The position numbers were made by a program, and so were the translations under genes. From Amphirosellinia nigrospora (taxonomy: Eukaryota > Ascomycota > Sordariomycetes > Xylariales > Xylariaceae): 64,000 nt of DNA. Positions 35,657 through 50,413 of this stretch are shown here, one piece after another (within the stretch, counting starts at the first letter, position 1; every line of letters starts with the position of its first letter). The stretch is taken from NCBI GenBank assembly GCA_004123355.1, contig SCHM01000005.1:620001-684000 (forward strand). The letters run 5' to 3'. The notes beneath the pieces were generated by a model. The model ran no database searches. It saw only the letters and a list, made by a program, of their open reading frames with translations, and was not told the DNA's origin.

Positions 35657-37094
35657 TCATCTCTGTCCCGTTGACCTACACAGCTTAGCATAAGCCCACG
35701 CTATGAACCGCACCGCATTAGCATCCACAAAGCGCGATCCCAAATCCGCCGCCCATATAATAACACACCCAACGGTAACGGCAGCCAGGCCAACACCGGT
35801 CCCATACTGCCATTCCGAATCCGAACCCGTGAGCTGCAGGAACTGCCTTCCCAGCCAGTAGCCCAGACTATGCAGGATAAGCATATGCACTAGGTAAAGC
35901 GCAAACGAGACGCGGCCGAGGTACTGCGCGAGCCGAGTAGTGAACATCCCCTGCAAGAACTGCGACTTATCAATCACCAGCACAAGCAGTATCGCAGCGA
36001 TCGGTTTCCAGAAGTAATCCGCGGCTCTCGCATCACTGAATCGCGTGGGGATCAACCAGACGAGGGTCCCGAAGCCATAGCCATCCGCGCGCCGGCCCTG
36101 CTCCGGCATGCTGAGGACGAACAAGAGACCTAGAAACGCAGCGACGCAGCACAGCCGACGGCAAAACTGGCTCCTGGAAGGCGCGTACCACGGCGACATC
36201 TTCCGCCTAACCCGAAAGCCGAGGTTATCCTCCCCAACCCCTAATCCATTCGCGCCGACCGATCGCTGCGACCGCCGGAGGCTCGACTCGACGGTCAGCA
36301 TGCCGCCGATGAACAACAGCTCGCCCCAGCGGAAGTACCAGAACGAGTAGAAGGCGACGCACAGCGTGACGACGACGCGCGCGCGCGGCGTGCACCGCGA
36401 CAGCGCGAGCAGCATGGTGAAGATGACCAGCGAGCCCCTGAACTCGATGGGCAGGGTCCACAGCGAGTCGCTGTAGACCCAGGGGATGCCTTGGGGGTGT
36501 AGACGTCGGAGAGCGCCACGAGGGTGGCCGCGTAGTGGCCGAGCTGGCGCCACAGGCTGTCGAGGCGCGGCGGGTTGGTCCCCGCGACGGCCGCGCCCGG
36601 CATGCTTTCGTGGCTAAACCCGCCGAGGTAGGCGATCACGGGCGCCGGGGAGCAGATGACGACGGCCGGGATGAACAGCGCGGGTGGCGCCGGAAGATGG
36701 AGGACGCGAGCGTCTGGTACATTTTGGCGTGCTGGTCTTTCCGCGCGAGGGTCAGCGGCTTCAGGCTCAGCGCGTAGCCGGATATCACGAAGAATATCAT
36801 GACGTTGACCCGTCCGGAGATCGCGAGGCGGATGATGGGGAGCTGGATGAGGTGGTCGTCCCAGCTGTTCCAGCCGTTTTCGATGTCCCAGGAAAACCAC
36901 ACGAGAGACATGTGGTGCATGACCACGAATAATGCGGCGACGCCACGGAGGCCGTCTTTCATCCGTTAGCTTGGGAGGTACCTCAAATAATCATGATGTA
37001 GATATTTACCGAGCCACGCCGTCGGACGCGGTGCGCGCGGTCCGGTTTCTGGAGTTGATGGATGGAGGAAACTGGGAAGAAGAATCTTCAGCAT
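35657..37094 (-). CDS. Acyltransferase 3 family membrane protein
   Basis: Polytopic acyltransferase 3 (OafA/NodX/NRF-6-like) protein that transfers acyl groups to sugars, lipids or secondary metabolites; the substrate is unknown. I place the start at the internal-looking ATG 37094 (MLKILLPSFLHPSTPETG). Exon 1 (37094-37010) and exon 2 (36955-35657) are joined by a 54-nt GTAAAT...AAAG intron that creates the family start WLDGLRGVAALFVVMHH. The histidine pair after LFVVM is the usual catalytic region. MIFFVISGYALSLKPL, then SLWTLPIEFRGSLVIF and several helices (FALYLVHMLILHSLGYWLGR) follow. Missing C residues near 36690 and 36495 are needed; with them the length is 1,386 nt (461 residues). The neutral upstream frame towards 37294 leaves the true start open. 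Confidence 0.78.
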
Positions 37095-38260
37095 TCGAAG
37101 CCATCGCCAGGCGAATGTTCGACTTTTGGATATAGCCGTACGGGTTGATGATCGGTGAGGTTCGATATCGGAAGCCGAATTCTCGCCATCTTCGTCTTTC
37201 TCTGCGTCCCAGACTCGTTCCCGAGCAGATGATAATTCGCCAACCTATCAGCTTGGCGCAGCCGTAGCTGCTCAAAGACCTGGAAGATCGTCATAGTTCA
37301 TGAGGCAAACACTGTTATTTCAGGGACCGAGGCCAGGATGAAGGTTGTGACTAAAGCAGTTGAAGTTTCGGCGAGGGACTTTCACACCAGCCGTAAGTTT
37401 ATGTCCATTGGCGTACATAGTACCAATCGCTCCGAGTCATCGGTCATGAGACATCTAGACACGGCCATCGCTCGGTCTTATATCACTCTTCTCGTGATTC
37501 AGGCAAAGGATAAAATTAACTGTCAAACCACATTCGAGGTAAATGACTCAGCAAAGCATCACAAGTAAGTCTCAGAGAGTCTTGTCGTTAGCTATACAGG
37601 TACTTTTCTATGAAATAAATTCCACATTTGTTTATTATGGCGGAATAAATGTAGTCGAGATATAATAGTATAACTTCTGATGAGTGGCTGCTGCTACGGA
37701 TGCCAGTTCCGGGTCGTCGTCCCCGACATGTTTCTGCTCCAGCGCGTTGATGAGTTGGAGCATTGTGGTAGCACGGTTGATGACAAGAGACTCAGAGTAA
37801 TTAAACTCGAAGCGATCAGGATACCGCAACACAGTGTTCTAGTGTTACTCGGGTCGTATGTGGCACAATCAGAGTCTCGTTGACTCATCGCAACACCTGA
37901 CCTGGGCAATTCTCAATAATATGGCATGATCTAGTCTACGGAATGGTGATCGTCTGGAATACTATGTTGATGGCAATAGTATATCATTACTTAAGTGTCA
38001 TAGAACACCAAAAGGATCGTGATATTCGGCAGAAGTGCCGGATCAGCCTGGTATGTATGATACATAGCATTAGATGCAATGCGGACACAGAACAATGTAC
38101 AGCCCCGACTTCGCCCAAGGTGGCCGTCAATAGAGTAGTACCAGTTACACAATGCAGGAACAGCGTGTGTTTGGGCAAGACAGCTACGTAGTGATGAAAC
38201 CTCGCACCATGTCCGTCTAACATAAAATCAAACAGACATAGTACCAGGGAAACAACTGGC
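37095..38260. other. Intergenic region, 1.2 kb
   Basis: Upstream of the acyltransferase and downstream of the epoxide hydrolase. A minus-strand frame at 37635-37832 is open but unrecognised. Nothing else seen. Confidence 0.4.
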
Positions 38261-39712
38261 TCAAGAGCTCGCCTTAGTCTTCACACAGCCCTTAGCACCA
38301 CCATTCGACCCAAACATCTCCCTCAAATCTCCCACAAGCGCCTCAGGGTACTCCCACGCAGCGAAGTGTCCACCCTTATCATGATGCTTCTCGTAGATGA
38401 CATTCCCCATCCCGTAACCCCACCAGCCGGGCAGGCAGATGACGTCGCGCGGGAAATGCGCCAGCCCAACCTTGACGTCCTGCCAGAGGGCGTAGTCCTC
38501 GGCGTCGGCGACGGGGATGCCCTTGGCCTCCTTCTCCTTGACGATCTCGGGCGCCTTGGCGTGGATGACCTCGTAGTACAGCTGGACCGAGAGGCGGGGC
38601 CCCGCCGTCGAGAACCAGTAGATGCTGATCCAGGTGCACACCTCGTCGTCGGTCCACGGGTACTCGTCGTCCAGTCTACGAGCTTCTCGTAGATCCAGGC
38701 CAGCAGCGCGACGGGCGAGTCGGCGAGGGCGTAGCCGAGGTCTGGGGCCTCGTGCTCTGGACTGTGATGCGTAGAGATAGATGATTAGTTCTTCGTACGA
38801 TTGTCTAAGACGGCTCGGTCCAGAGATGCCGAACGGGTGATACAACCGAACGGCCCTCTCACAAGAAACTCAACGAGAGACACACGAGTTCACCGATGGG
38901 TTACACCACCAGACAAACTCGGGAGATGAGATTTTACACATACCGCTGAAATAGCCCGAGCCCTCGTCCTTGAACCACTTGGAGCGTTGGAACCCCTTCT
39001 TCTCCCTCTCGGAAAAGCCCGTGACCAAGGCCGCGACCAGGGTCCGGACGAAGGCGACCGGGCTCTTCGTCAGCGTGGGCTGCGGGTAGCGGTCGAGGTT
39101 CAGGTGCTGGGCCTTGATGTGCTTCGGCGCATATCGCATCCCCATGGCCCTCGTGATCAGGAAGCCCCAGTCGCCGCCCTGCGTGGCGTACTCGTCGTAG
39201 CCGAGGCGCAGCATGAGCTTGTGAAAGACCTCGCCGTGCTGGTCGGCGCTGAAGCCGCGCTTCTTCGAGGCCTCGGAGAAGCCATACCCAGGCAGCGAGG
39301 GCGCGACGACGTGAAACGCCGGCTCAGAGGCGTCTTCGGGCTCCGTCAGCGGTTTCAGTATCTTGGTCGCCTCGAGGAACGAGCCGGGCCAGCCGTGGGA
39401 GAAGAGGAGCGGGATGGCGTCCTCTCGGCTACTCCTCACGTGCACGAAGTGGACGTTTAGTGATTCGAAGCCCGTCGCTTGCAGGTTGGTCGTGAATTGA
39501 GGAAATTTGTTCAATTCGGCCTCGGCCTTTCGCCAGTCGTATTTATCGGCCCAGTATGTCGCTAGACGCTTCACATCCTTCAGCGGCGCGCCCATGTCGT
39601 TGCCGACATCCTCAAGCTCGTCCGGCAGGCGGGCACGTCGGAGGCGCTCGCGCAGATCCTCGAGCGCAGCCTCCGAGACATTGATAGTGTAGGGCTTGAT
39701 TTCTTCGGCCAT
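38261..39712 (-). CDS. Epoxide hydrolase (EHN-domain alpha/beta hydrolase)
   Basis: Microsomal-type epoxide hydrolase, converting epoxides to vicinal diols through an aspartyl-ester intermediate. It starts at 39712 (MAEEIKPYTINVSEAALEDL), which begins the N-terminal EHN domain. Then come VHVRSSREDAIPLLFSHGWP with the HGWPGS oxyanion motif, HVVAPSLPGYGFSE, and the nucleophile elbow ATQGGDWGFLITRA (Asp in GGDWG). The catalytic His is near the end (HDKGGHFAAWEYPEAL). An intron at 38757-38943 joins EGSGYFS to EHEAPDLGYALADSPVALL. One G is missing near 38684 (VDW-DEYPWTDDEV); restoring it gives 1,266 nt and 421 residues, normal for the family. Roles include detoxification of plant or own epoxides; the native substrate is unknown. 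Confidence 0.88.
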
Positions 39713-41123
39713 GACTTTACCTCTACCCTGCTATGTGTTCGTTTCCTTTATGTTCACTACTTGCAATTAATTCGTAGTAGGCTCTCGAGGAATGTCGTTC
39801 AAGAGGCCACGATCGGAGAAGAGTTGCCGGAATATGTCGAGGCGGTTGGCCCGCAGCGGGTCTCGATACTAATACAGAACCATCCTTCCCGGCACCAATA
39901 GGCCATGGCAGGGTCTCGATTCCTTCGTTGGCTCAGATAGCTTTCGATGTCGCCTTCGGTCTACTGCGGTGTACGCTGCGATACAACTTGCCAAGCCACC
40001 TAAACCTGCTTCACTATTCAAATCTGGGGGTGTTTTATGCATCACTGCTAGTGGCATAATACATCTAACCCTACAGGACCACCCAGCCAAGAAACAAAGA
40101 CCTCCTAGACTCCACTATTTTAACCAGAAATAACACAACCAAATAAAAATTTTGAAAAAAATGAGAGAAGATTCAGTTGCATGAAATAAGATAAGAGCGC
40201 ACTTGTACCATAACTATTTCTAATTTTTAAAAATTTCACTGTACACGTACGGCTATAACATGTGTGCGGTTTCTGAGCCGGGTGATTCTAAGGTAGATAG
40301 TCGGCAGAGCTAAGAGCCCGGCAATCCGGTTCGGGCCAATTCCGATAATCCAACGATCTTAAAACTCTCTCATCAGAGGGCAAATTATCTCATGATGAAC
40401 AGAAACCAACTCTGGTATATAGTCTAGCATACAATTTCGACTCTGCTTATGTATACCTCGAGACGAGCAGTAAAGAGTTCAAGACAAAGATCGAAGTCAT
40501 CAAAGATCCAGATTTCACTTACTCGTCTTAGGAATCTATAGTACTCACCCCGAATCCAAAAACAAGTGAATAATATTCCACCAACTTCGCTATGGCGAGA
40601 GCTTGACACACTCAATATCTCTGTGCAATGCAAAGGCAGAATCCAAAGTTTGGTTCCGCAATCTATTTCGCATCGTCATGTTGCCTGAATAAGGAAGTGA
40701 TGGGACGTCCATCGCATGCAACATCTGCGGATCTCGCACAAAGCCCGGATCTCGCGGGTTGCAGCATGTGGGAAAGGGGAGGGGGAAAAGGACGATAAGG
40801 CGAGATCAAGTCTCTAGAATAAAATAGGAGAGAAAAATAGGAAGAGAAACAGAACAAGGGGAAGCGAAATAAGAGATACAAGGGGTACAAGTATCACCAT
40901 CACCATCAATAGACTCAGCCCTCATAACATACAGTAACATTTAACATTTCATATCATTCTAGAATAACCAAGACGCCTATAAAGGGGAAACAGATGCTAC
41001 CTATGCTGATATGTCCTCGTCAAACCCCAATAAAACGCCAGATCATAACCCACATAACCCCCAAGATAACAAAAGAATTGCACAACCCTGTCCCCCTTTT
41101 AATATCGTCACGCTACTACTTTT
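39713..41123. other. Intergenic region, 1.4 kb
   Basis: Between two minus-strand genes. AT-rich, with poly-A/T tracts near 40145-40235. No coding or RNA signal supported. Confidence 0.5.
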
Positions 41124-43067
<1,944 letters not shown>

Positions 43068-44002
43068 TGTGGCTACTGTGAATAATTTGAAGCAGGACAG
43101 AATGGTATAGATAGATAGAGGGGAAACTATTCGTCTAGAACCACGCTGTCGGATTGAAGCAAGAGTACAAATATTAACCGTCCGTCAATTGGTTACGACG
43201 CTGATACAGCTCCGAAAAAACATCAAACAAGTCTGGACATGCAAGCTTCATAAGGAGCTGCCCAGCTTTTTCAATGGCCGAACAAAGGAAGCAAGTTCGG
43301 CTGCAATTACTCAGTTAGTAGAGCTGCTGTGTGATGACGGTGAGGTATCCTCGCTTTGCTGCGGCATAAGAGGCCATCGCTTTGGAACCTGATCCACTCG
43401 ATAGCTCTGTGAGGGGTCTTTCTGCGGGTACCTTAGCGCAATTGGGGAAGAAGCTTCACTGGGGCCAATCAGATACGCTCTAATAATTGATAAATATTCC
43501 GAGTTCGGAGCTCAGCTGGCTTAAATTTCGGCGAGCAGCGGGAGGTGTAGAGATACGATGCCATATCTAATTCCTCCAATAGAGTAATCAGAGCATCAAA
43601 TGCCTCAATTCCCTATATTTTGATTTTCAGTGGCCTTGGCGTCCGTACAATGACAACAAAAATCAAACATTTCGGACAACTGACACTCATCATAAACAGA
43701 CTAGTAAATACATTACGAGAGAATAGTGTACACAGATGGCACTAATAACCTATTCGGGTATTGCTAACCAGTCACCTGATATTATTGAATTACAAGTCTC
43801 CCAACTCCTGTCCAGTGTCATTATGCTGTCGGGTCGAATCGATGATGCTTCGGAGGGGTATAAGGACGGATATAAAATAAGCAGACATGGGGAAGAAGTG
43901 GGATCATCACTCGCCCGGCGTACATGCGCCGTTGCATTTCTCTACAGGGGAAACGGTGCGAGTAGGGAAACATGCGAACCGGAGCATCCTCCCAACCATC
44001 TC
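43068..44002. other. Intergenic region, 0.9 kb
   Basis: Upstream of P5C dehydrogenase and downstream of PhoD. No gene supported. Confidence 0.45.
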
Positions 44003-46573
44003 CTAGTGGCGGGGCGGTGGTGCTGACCGAGTGCTCGGGGGCGCCGTACTGGTTGCTGTCCCAGGTCGACTACGGTGATGAAGACCCAACCTATGATGAA
44101 TATTGGTCCCAAACTTTCCCGGCTCGTACTTAAGGGCCGGGATTGTGAGTCCATAAGGCTCTGTTTGGCCTTCCTTGTCGTGTTGGTCAATCTCCACGCA
44201 GATACAGCAATCCAGCGATCCGTCGTTATGCTTCCCATGTGTCTCCGAGTTTGACGCCTTGTGCTGTGTGCCAGCGCCGTTCTCGCCAGCATGCAAAAAT
44301 GAGTGCCCATCCTTACCATCGAAGGGATTGGCCACCGTGGCTTCGTTGTCATGGGCTTGGTGTCCATTGGTAGGATTATCACGGTTGTTTGGGGAGTTTT
44401 CCGTTATTATAGCATAGTTTCGACTGGGCATCGTGACATGGTTAGAACCTCGCGTCTTGTTTGAGTTGCCGGGGTCCTTGTCGAACAACGTCATTAGAGT
44501 CTCGTCAGTATCCGGATTAAGGTGGTGTATCTTATTGCGACTCGCAAGCAAGTTCGCAATTGCAGCTGGCGGCGGCTTGTTCACAATAGCTGACGAAACG
44601 ACATTGACCATGTAGCGATGATCTTCCTCGGCAGGAATATGCAAGTTGGGGTTCGAGTAGAATCGTCCAAGGGCTGCCAGGTGAACGTCACCTCCTAGTA
44701 TGGTAAGGCGGACGGAGAAATCTGCACATAGGCCTTGAAGTCGCTCAACGAGAGCATTTCGTTCCTTTTTATGCGTCCTAGCCGTATAATGGTCGTCTAA
44801 ATCATCGAGAAGATCGACACTCCCATCGAACTGGTTGAACACACCGCCTCCTGATAATTATAAGCCTGTGAATGAACTGCGCAAAAAATAAAGTAGTATA
44901 CTGTGGGACTTACCGAAACCGAATCTTCTATTCATGAACTTGATCGGCGCAATAATAGGGCTGGTAAAGATGTTCTCCAGCCAGGTTAAACGCTAGGAGA
45001 GTCAGTTATCACATCAATCAATCTTCATCGGTTATCTTACGGGGTAGGCGATTGGAATTCCCAGCAGCAATATTAAATGTCTAAAGGGATGCCCGGCACG
45101 GGCGGCTGCACCGAGCTCTGATTGTACACGGTTGAATATCAGGTCGTAGGTCTCAGGATAATTGACCTGGTGCCGCGTACGTTCAGTTCGCGCATCAATG
45201 CCCATGAACGCGATCCGGGCACCGAGCTTCGCGAACATGTTCATGGAGTGTTCGGCGACGTATGGCCCTGGCCTATGACCAATGATATAACAGGGCTCAA
45301 CGGTGTCCCTGGGCTGGACATAGGCATCGACAAGCTGCGCCTGGTCCGGCCCTCCACCGAACTCCATTGTCTCGGGTGCATCTGTAGTGTATGTGGAAGG
45401 CGGTGGTGGAAGGTGGTGTTGAAAGAGCACATAATACTTATGTGCAGTCCCACCGATGCCTCGAAACACATCACATTTCATGAACTCATGCACGTAGGAG
45501 CCAAATCCATCAATGATGTCGTGATCATCCCAAATATTTAGCTGTGGTATTTGACCATTCATCGCAGCGAATGGTTCGGTGGAATACCACCGAATGTAGT
45601 TTTTTAGATAATAGTCGTCGCAGGCTTTCCTTAGAGTTTCGGGGAATGGATAATCTCGACGCTTCTTAGGGTTACCGATTTCAGTCCACTCACGAAGTGG
45701 TCCCGAAACTCGAATCCCATCATTATATATTTGGTCGCCGCCGCCGATCATGACATGAAAGGGCGTCTTTGCATGGTTCCTCACCACATCGTTCCACAGA
45801 GCAGGTCCGCTCCAAGCGTCCTCGTCGGTTCCTACGCTGAATCCATTGCAAGAGTGGAACATGATCCGCATCGATTCATCGATGGCGGGGACAAAGAAGT
45901 AGTTTGTTTGGGGCTTCGTCGTGCTTTTGTATCGCACTTCCGAAATAGCATAAGCCCACTTTGTCTCAGTGCTGCTCATATCGCAAGTAATGGGGAATTG
46001 CCAGAAAGTAACGCGAGAGTCAGAGTACAGACAGGTGCCGGCAACGTCGACTCCATGGCTACTATGGATAGGGTCCGAGCCGTTTTCCCGCACCATCTCG
46101 GCTGCATCAGCAGGTGGATGGTCCGACCCGAGACCCGATTGATCCCTAGCTCGCTCTACGCGGCCGAGATTGAGCGTGGGTTGGAAGACCTGCGTCTTGC
46201 CGCCACCTCTCGTGACCAGCAATACGCTCCCATGCCACGCATTGCCCTCCATGCGCCGGTAGTTCAGCAATGGGCCACAAACCACCTCCTTTCCGTCATG
46301 CGCAGCGGCCTCATCGACGTTTCCGTCGGTATCCCCAATGACAATCGGCTTGTAGGCGGCCCCGGTGCCATTGGTCGTCGGTCTGGTAGGCTCGACCCTA
46401 GAAGCGTTCAGGAAATCGGACAGGTCTTTCGAACTACCACCTGAGTGGGCGTCTCGGGCAAGGGCGGCGCGCGCAAAGGCCGAGGATTCTTGGTGCCGCC
46501 ACCGATTGTCCGATGCGTAAGGGTTGTGAAGGTCATCCTCCATGTCGAGGGAGTCGAGGCGATCGTGAGCCAT
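44003..46573 (-). CDS. PhoD-like metallophosphatase domain protein
   Basis: Large fungal PhoD-like phosphatase, 819 residues, from exons 46573-45041, 44992-44914 and 44850-44003. The total (2,460 nt) is in frame with no correction. The N-terminal 200 residues are polar and little conserved, with VVCGPLLNYRRMEG leading into the domain. Metal-site motifs are HVMIGGGDQIYNDG, LNIWDDHDIIDGFGSYVHEF and LTILGGDVHLAALGRF, the GGDQxYND / WDDHDxxDGFGSY / GGDVH set of fungal PhoD-like proteins. Intron 1 removes DNA after IPIAYP and rejoins RLTWLENIF. The last 150 residues are Asn/His/Gly-rich and probably disordered. PhoD enzymes cleave phosphodiesters or phosphomonoesters; here the substrate is unknown. 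No signal peptide or membrane helix is obvious, so a cytosolic location is likely. Confidence 0.88.
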
Positions 46574-48251
46574 TGGCGCTGTTGTAAAGGATTACGTGTA
46601 AAAGAAGAGTGATAGTTTCCAAGAGCTCAAAGAATTCACTATAGTAATTTGCAAAAATGTGTGCGCATAAGCAATAGCAGGTTGAGTCAGACGGATACAA
46701 GGCTCAGCTTTGTAATATCGTATGTTCAAGGCGCGGATGCTGTAGGTGATCGCGCTGGGGTAAATCGTTGATGAGAAAGCCAAGGACTCCTGACGCCAGT
46801 AGATAGACAGACACAAAAGATTTGGTGAGGATGAGGGCCAGGTCCAACAGCAAAAATTGCCCGTTGCTAAAATGAATAGCAACGTGATGGTAGGACAGAG
46901 AACTGGACCCGTGCTTCGGCTGCCTCTTTCCTGGGAACACCTTATCGCACGGATGTACCTACCCAGCTACTGTCCAGACAGCTGATGGATCGTGGAGCTT
47001 GAATTGCAATAACAAGGAATAGAACGTATGCCAAGACGACATGGACCACAGCCAGGACGAGCTAACAAGGGCGTGGCCCGCTTTATATTTAGGGCGAGAT
47101 GAATTATTGGCCAGGGCCGGATTCCGGCAATGGGCCTGCGCAGAATCGTGGGGTGTTGTAGGTACACTTAGGTACGGAAAAGCTATAGGACAAGTTTCAC
47201 GATAATCTGAACTGCATACCTGCAATATCGTGAGTACTTAGTAGAAGATAGGTAGGCATTGCTTCCTCACTAGGTACCTATGCAACTATATTTTGTGTAT
47301 TTTCCCAGATGATTCAAACTATGTCACCGCCTGTCCCTTTTTGCTAAGTACCTGCCTAGTCAAGAAGCATTTTGATATACATAAGTACCATAAATTCGCT
47401 GCTGCACATGTGCAGATCACCTATTGTCACGCTACTGTACGCCCGGGTGCAGGATTGACGGTCGCTATCCTGCTACTGCAGACACCAGAAGGAGAGCAAA
47501 GCCAGAACTGCTGGGCTCGTCCCTAGCAATCCAACTCCGAAATCTACATATAAATAGATCACGAAAATAAAACCCAACCCCTCACGAAGAGGACAGAATT
47601 CGTGTAGTACCACGCTAGATCTCGAACATGCGGGAGAGAATGTCTCATCCAGATCATCACCGGGGGGCTAACCTCGAGGGACCCAATCAGAGACGAAGAA
47701 AACCAATAAACAAGGAAACAAAGCAAAAAGACGATTTGAAACAAATCCGGGAACAACCATACATATCATTAGGTTTTCGAGGGCTTCTCCTCGCCATTCA
47801 TCGCAAGCTCTCTTCCTACCCCTCCTAATTCATTACTTAGATGTGACGTGACACCTAACTCTATGATACGACGGTTACGCCTCGCAGATGCAACCGTACC
47901 AGATACGCCATAACAATGGAGGGTATTTATTTCCATACCGCATCAGTGTGCCATCGACATTCTCGAGGCAATATATGTCTTACAGCGGGTGACGACGAGC
48001 TGCAGGAGTGACTCTCACATGACCATCAAATTGTGGCGGGATCGAGCTGCGCTTAACAGCCAAAAGAAAAGACGTCCAATCCAATTGGTCAAATCAGTAT
48101 GATAAATCGTTGAAGAAACACCATTCACACGATATAGCGACATAGCAAAAGTAGAATTCTTGTGACGATAATTGTAGATAATACATCGGTGGCATGACGA
48201 GTATAGTTTTATATATACACAGCAGAGGCAGATCGCCATCCAAGAGCATAA
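46574..48251. other. Intergenic region, 1.7 kb
   Basis: Upstream of the PhoD gene and downstream of the rhomboid gene. It contains another TAGGTACCTA-type palindrome at 47271-47280. No gene supported. Confidence 0.5.
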
Positions 48252-50050
48252 TCATTTTTCCAATACACGGGTGTATAAAGTAAATATACACACAAAGATG
48301 AGTATGCTCGCATTATACACATCACCGTTTAGGAGCCGGTGAAGACGCTGCCTCGCCAGCAGTCGGCAAGACCCCTTCGTCTCGACCGTGTTCAGCACGC
48401 CCGCGCTCTCCAATCGCGCGGCGCGCATCCGCGCCTTGCGATCCATGTAGTACCGGGCGAGTCGATGCCCGCCGCGCCCGCCAGCATGCCGCCGATGTGG
48501 GAGGCGATGTCGATGTTGCCCACGCGTTTCGTGAACAGCGGGACGATGTGCAGGCCCAGGATCAGGCCGATGAAGCCCAGGCCCTGGGGCCCGCGTGGGG
48601 TCGGGCGGGAAGCCGAACAGCTTGAACTCGTCGAACTTGTGCATCCAGAAGAAGGCCGTGAGCACGCCGTAGATGGCGCCCGAGGCCCGAGGGACGTGTA
48701 GTGGAGGCCACGGAAGAGCACGAGGTGCACGAGGCTCGCCGCGAACCCGACGGCCCCGGACGAGAGGTACAGGGCCAGGAAGTTCCCGCGCCCGATCTCG
48801 TCGTGCACGCGCGTGCCGAAGAACCACAGGAAGATCATGTTGGCCGACAGGTGGCTGAACGACTGGTGGGAGAACATGGCGCCGACGATCTGCAACGGCC
48901 TCGGGGTGGCAGCGATCAGTATCATGTATTTGTTGAAAGAGGCCCAGGCCGGCGGGAACTTCCAGAGCGCAAAGATGGCGATGTTGGCGGCTATCAAGCT
49001 CAGACACGTCGCCGCTGCTGGCGGGATGTCCGGCCAGAGTCTTCGCGATGAAGGAGGGGCCTGGTACAAAGCGGCAAACACCATAGACCCAACGACGACC
49101 AACACGGCCATTCCTAAGGTAGGTGATAGGCGTCGCCAAGCCGACATCTCGGGCGGCGCTTCGAGATCGGAGGTGGCGCGTTCCATATGTTTCTTTCTCC
49201 ATGGGCTCATCTCTCTCGGTGTCTCTTGATGCGTCTGTAGTGTCCCGATGTTTTGCTTGGCCAACTCTTCCTCCCTCAGTTTTCGCTCCTCTTCCATTCT
49301 TGCCTCCTCGGCTTCGCGCTTTGCAATATTCTGGGCACGGATCCGGTCAAAGCTACTCTCTCCATAGGGCGAGTCGCTACCTGGTTTCTTCGGTAACCGT
49401 CCTGTTGGGGCTTTGAGAGCGCCTGTCTCGTCCAATCGTTCTTCGGCCTCTTTGATAGCATATTCCTGGTCTTCGATTATTTTGAGCTCGTCTTCAGCTC
49501 GCAACCCAGCATTAAGAACTTCGTCTACAGGTATATGCTTGCGCAAGTATTCCAAGGCTCTTTTCTGATCGGGGATCCTAAATTCTCTTGTATTTCGTGC
49601 AAGACTGGGGTCGTCTAGCGTCCCCGCCACTCGTCTACCATGTAAAATCTTGAGCAAGAGATTGGCCCGCTGCGCCGGAATGTTGGACGGGAATATCTGG
49701 TTGGATTCCCTCTGGGTGAGGTCCTCCCTTCTAAAAGGCAGTCCTTCGCCATCTTCATACGAGTCCGGCAGATCGATGTATTGGGTGATGGCGCGGAAAG
49801 TAAATATCGTGCGTCTATGAACGTGGGATATTAAACTTCGTGATATCGGGTCGAGTGGTGCTTTGAAAGGGCGTGCGACGCCCCAGGTGCTATATCGATT
49901 GCATGGTTGTCGAGAAAGAGACCGGTTCGTCGAAAAAACTCGAAATGCTGGAACAGCAGCGGAGGCTACACAGGTCTCGGAGGTGCGGAGGACTGCTCGC
50001 AAACCAATGTGAAAGCTGGACAGTGGCGTAGGCACGGGAATAATCGGCAT
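48252..50050 (-). CDS. PCP1 orthologue: Mitochondrial rhomboid-family intramembrane serine protease (Pcp1/PARL type)
   Basis: Inner-membrane rhomboid protease; Pcp1 in yeast processes Mgm1 and Ccp1. The start at 50050 opens a Ser/Arg-rich presequence. A charged coiled-coil region (IAKREAEEARMEEERKLREE) precedes WRRLSPTLGMAVLVVVGSMV, the first helix. Rhomboid landmarks are AMFSHQSFSHLSANMIFLWF (the H-x-x-x-H/N helix), FGTRVHDEIGRGNFLALYLSSG-type region 3, the serine in SLG-ASGAIYGVLTAFFW, and the histidine in IDIASHIGGMLAG. Missing bases are inferred near 48700 (G), 48595 (two G) and 48470. A further G near 48380 would end the protein at a more natural Ala/Pro-rich tail with stop at 48322-48324 rather than 48252. 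No introns. Length is about 580-600 residues. Confidence 0.87.
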
Positions 50051-50413
50051 GATAATCTAATTATACCATCGTGCCCCAAGGGCACGTGTGTCTGTCACAA
50101 GCAGAAAGAGAGTGAGCAGGCACACGACAGGGCGACGTAAATATTATTTTTTTGTATTGGCATGGATTTCTCCGGGCAAATGGGCTGTTTGCGACAGCGG
50201 GCCGATGTGGGGTCAATTATTCTCGGCTAGGTACCTAGACTGGCGCATCATCAGCATTCAGATGTGTCATTACACTACAATACCTACTTAGGTAGTTAAA
50301 CAAAGGCCCTAGACAACAATTAGGTACTGCTGGTAATTACTATGTAAGAGTTCAATAGTTTGCGACATTTTTTGTCTTCTTCAATTTCTACGCCATATCA
50401 ATTATACCAAGAA
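50051..50413. other. Short intergenic spacer
   Basis: Between the rhomboid start and the M20 peptidase stop. It contains a perfect CTAGGTACCTAG palindrome at 50228-50239 and TACCTACTTAGGTA at 50281-50294. Confidence 0.5.

Noticed and set aside
38366-39460. Plus-strand frames opposite the epoxide hydrolase
   Set aside because: GC-rich antisense shadows of the real minus-strand gene; the same applies opposite the rhomboid, SDR, polygalacturonase and acyltransferase genes.
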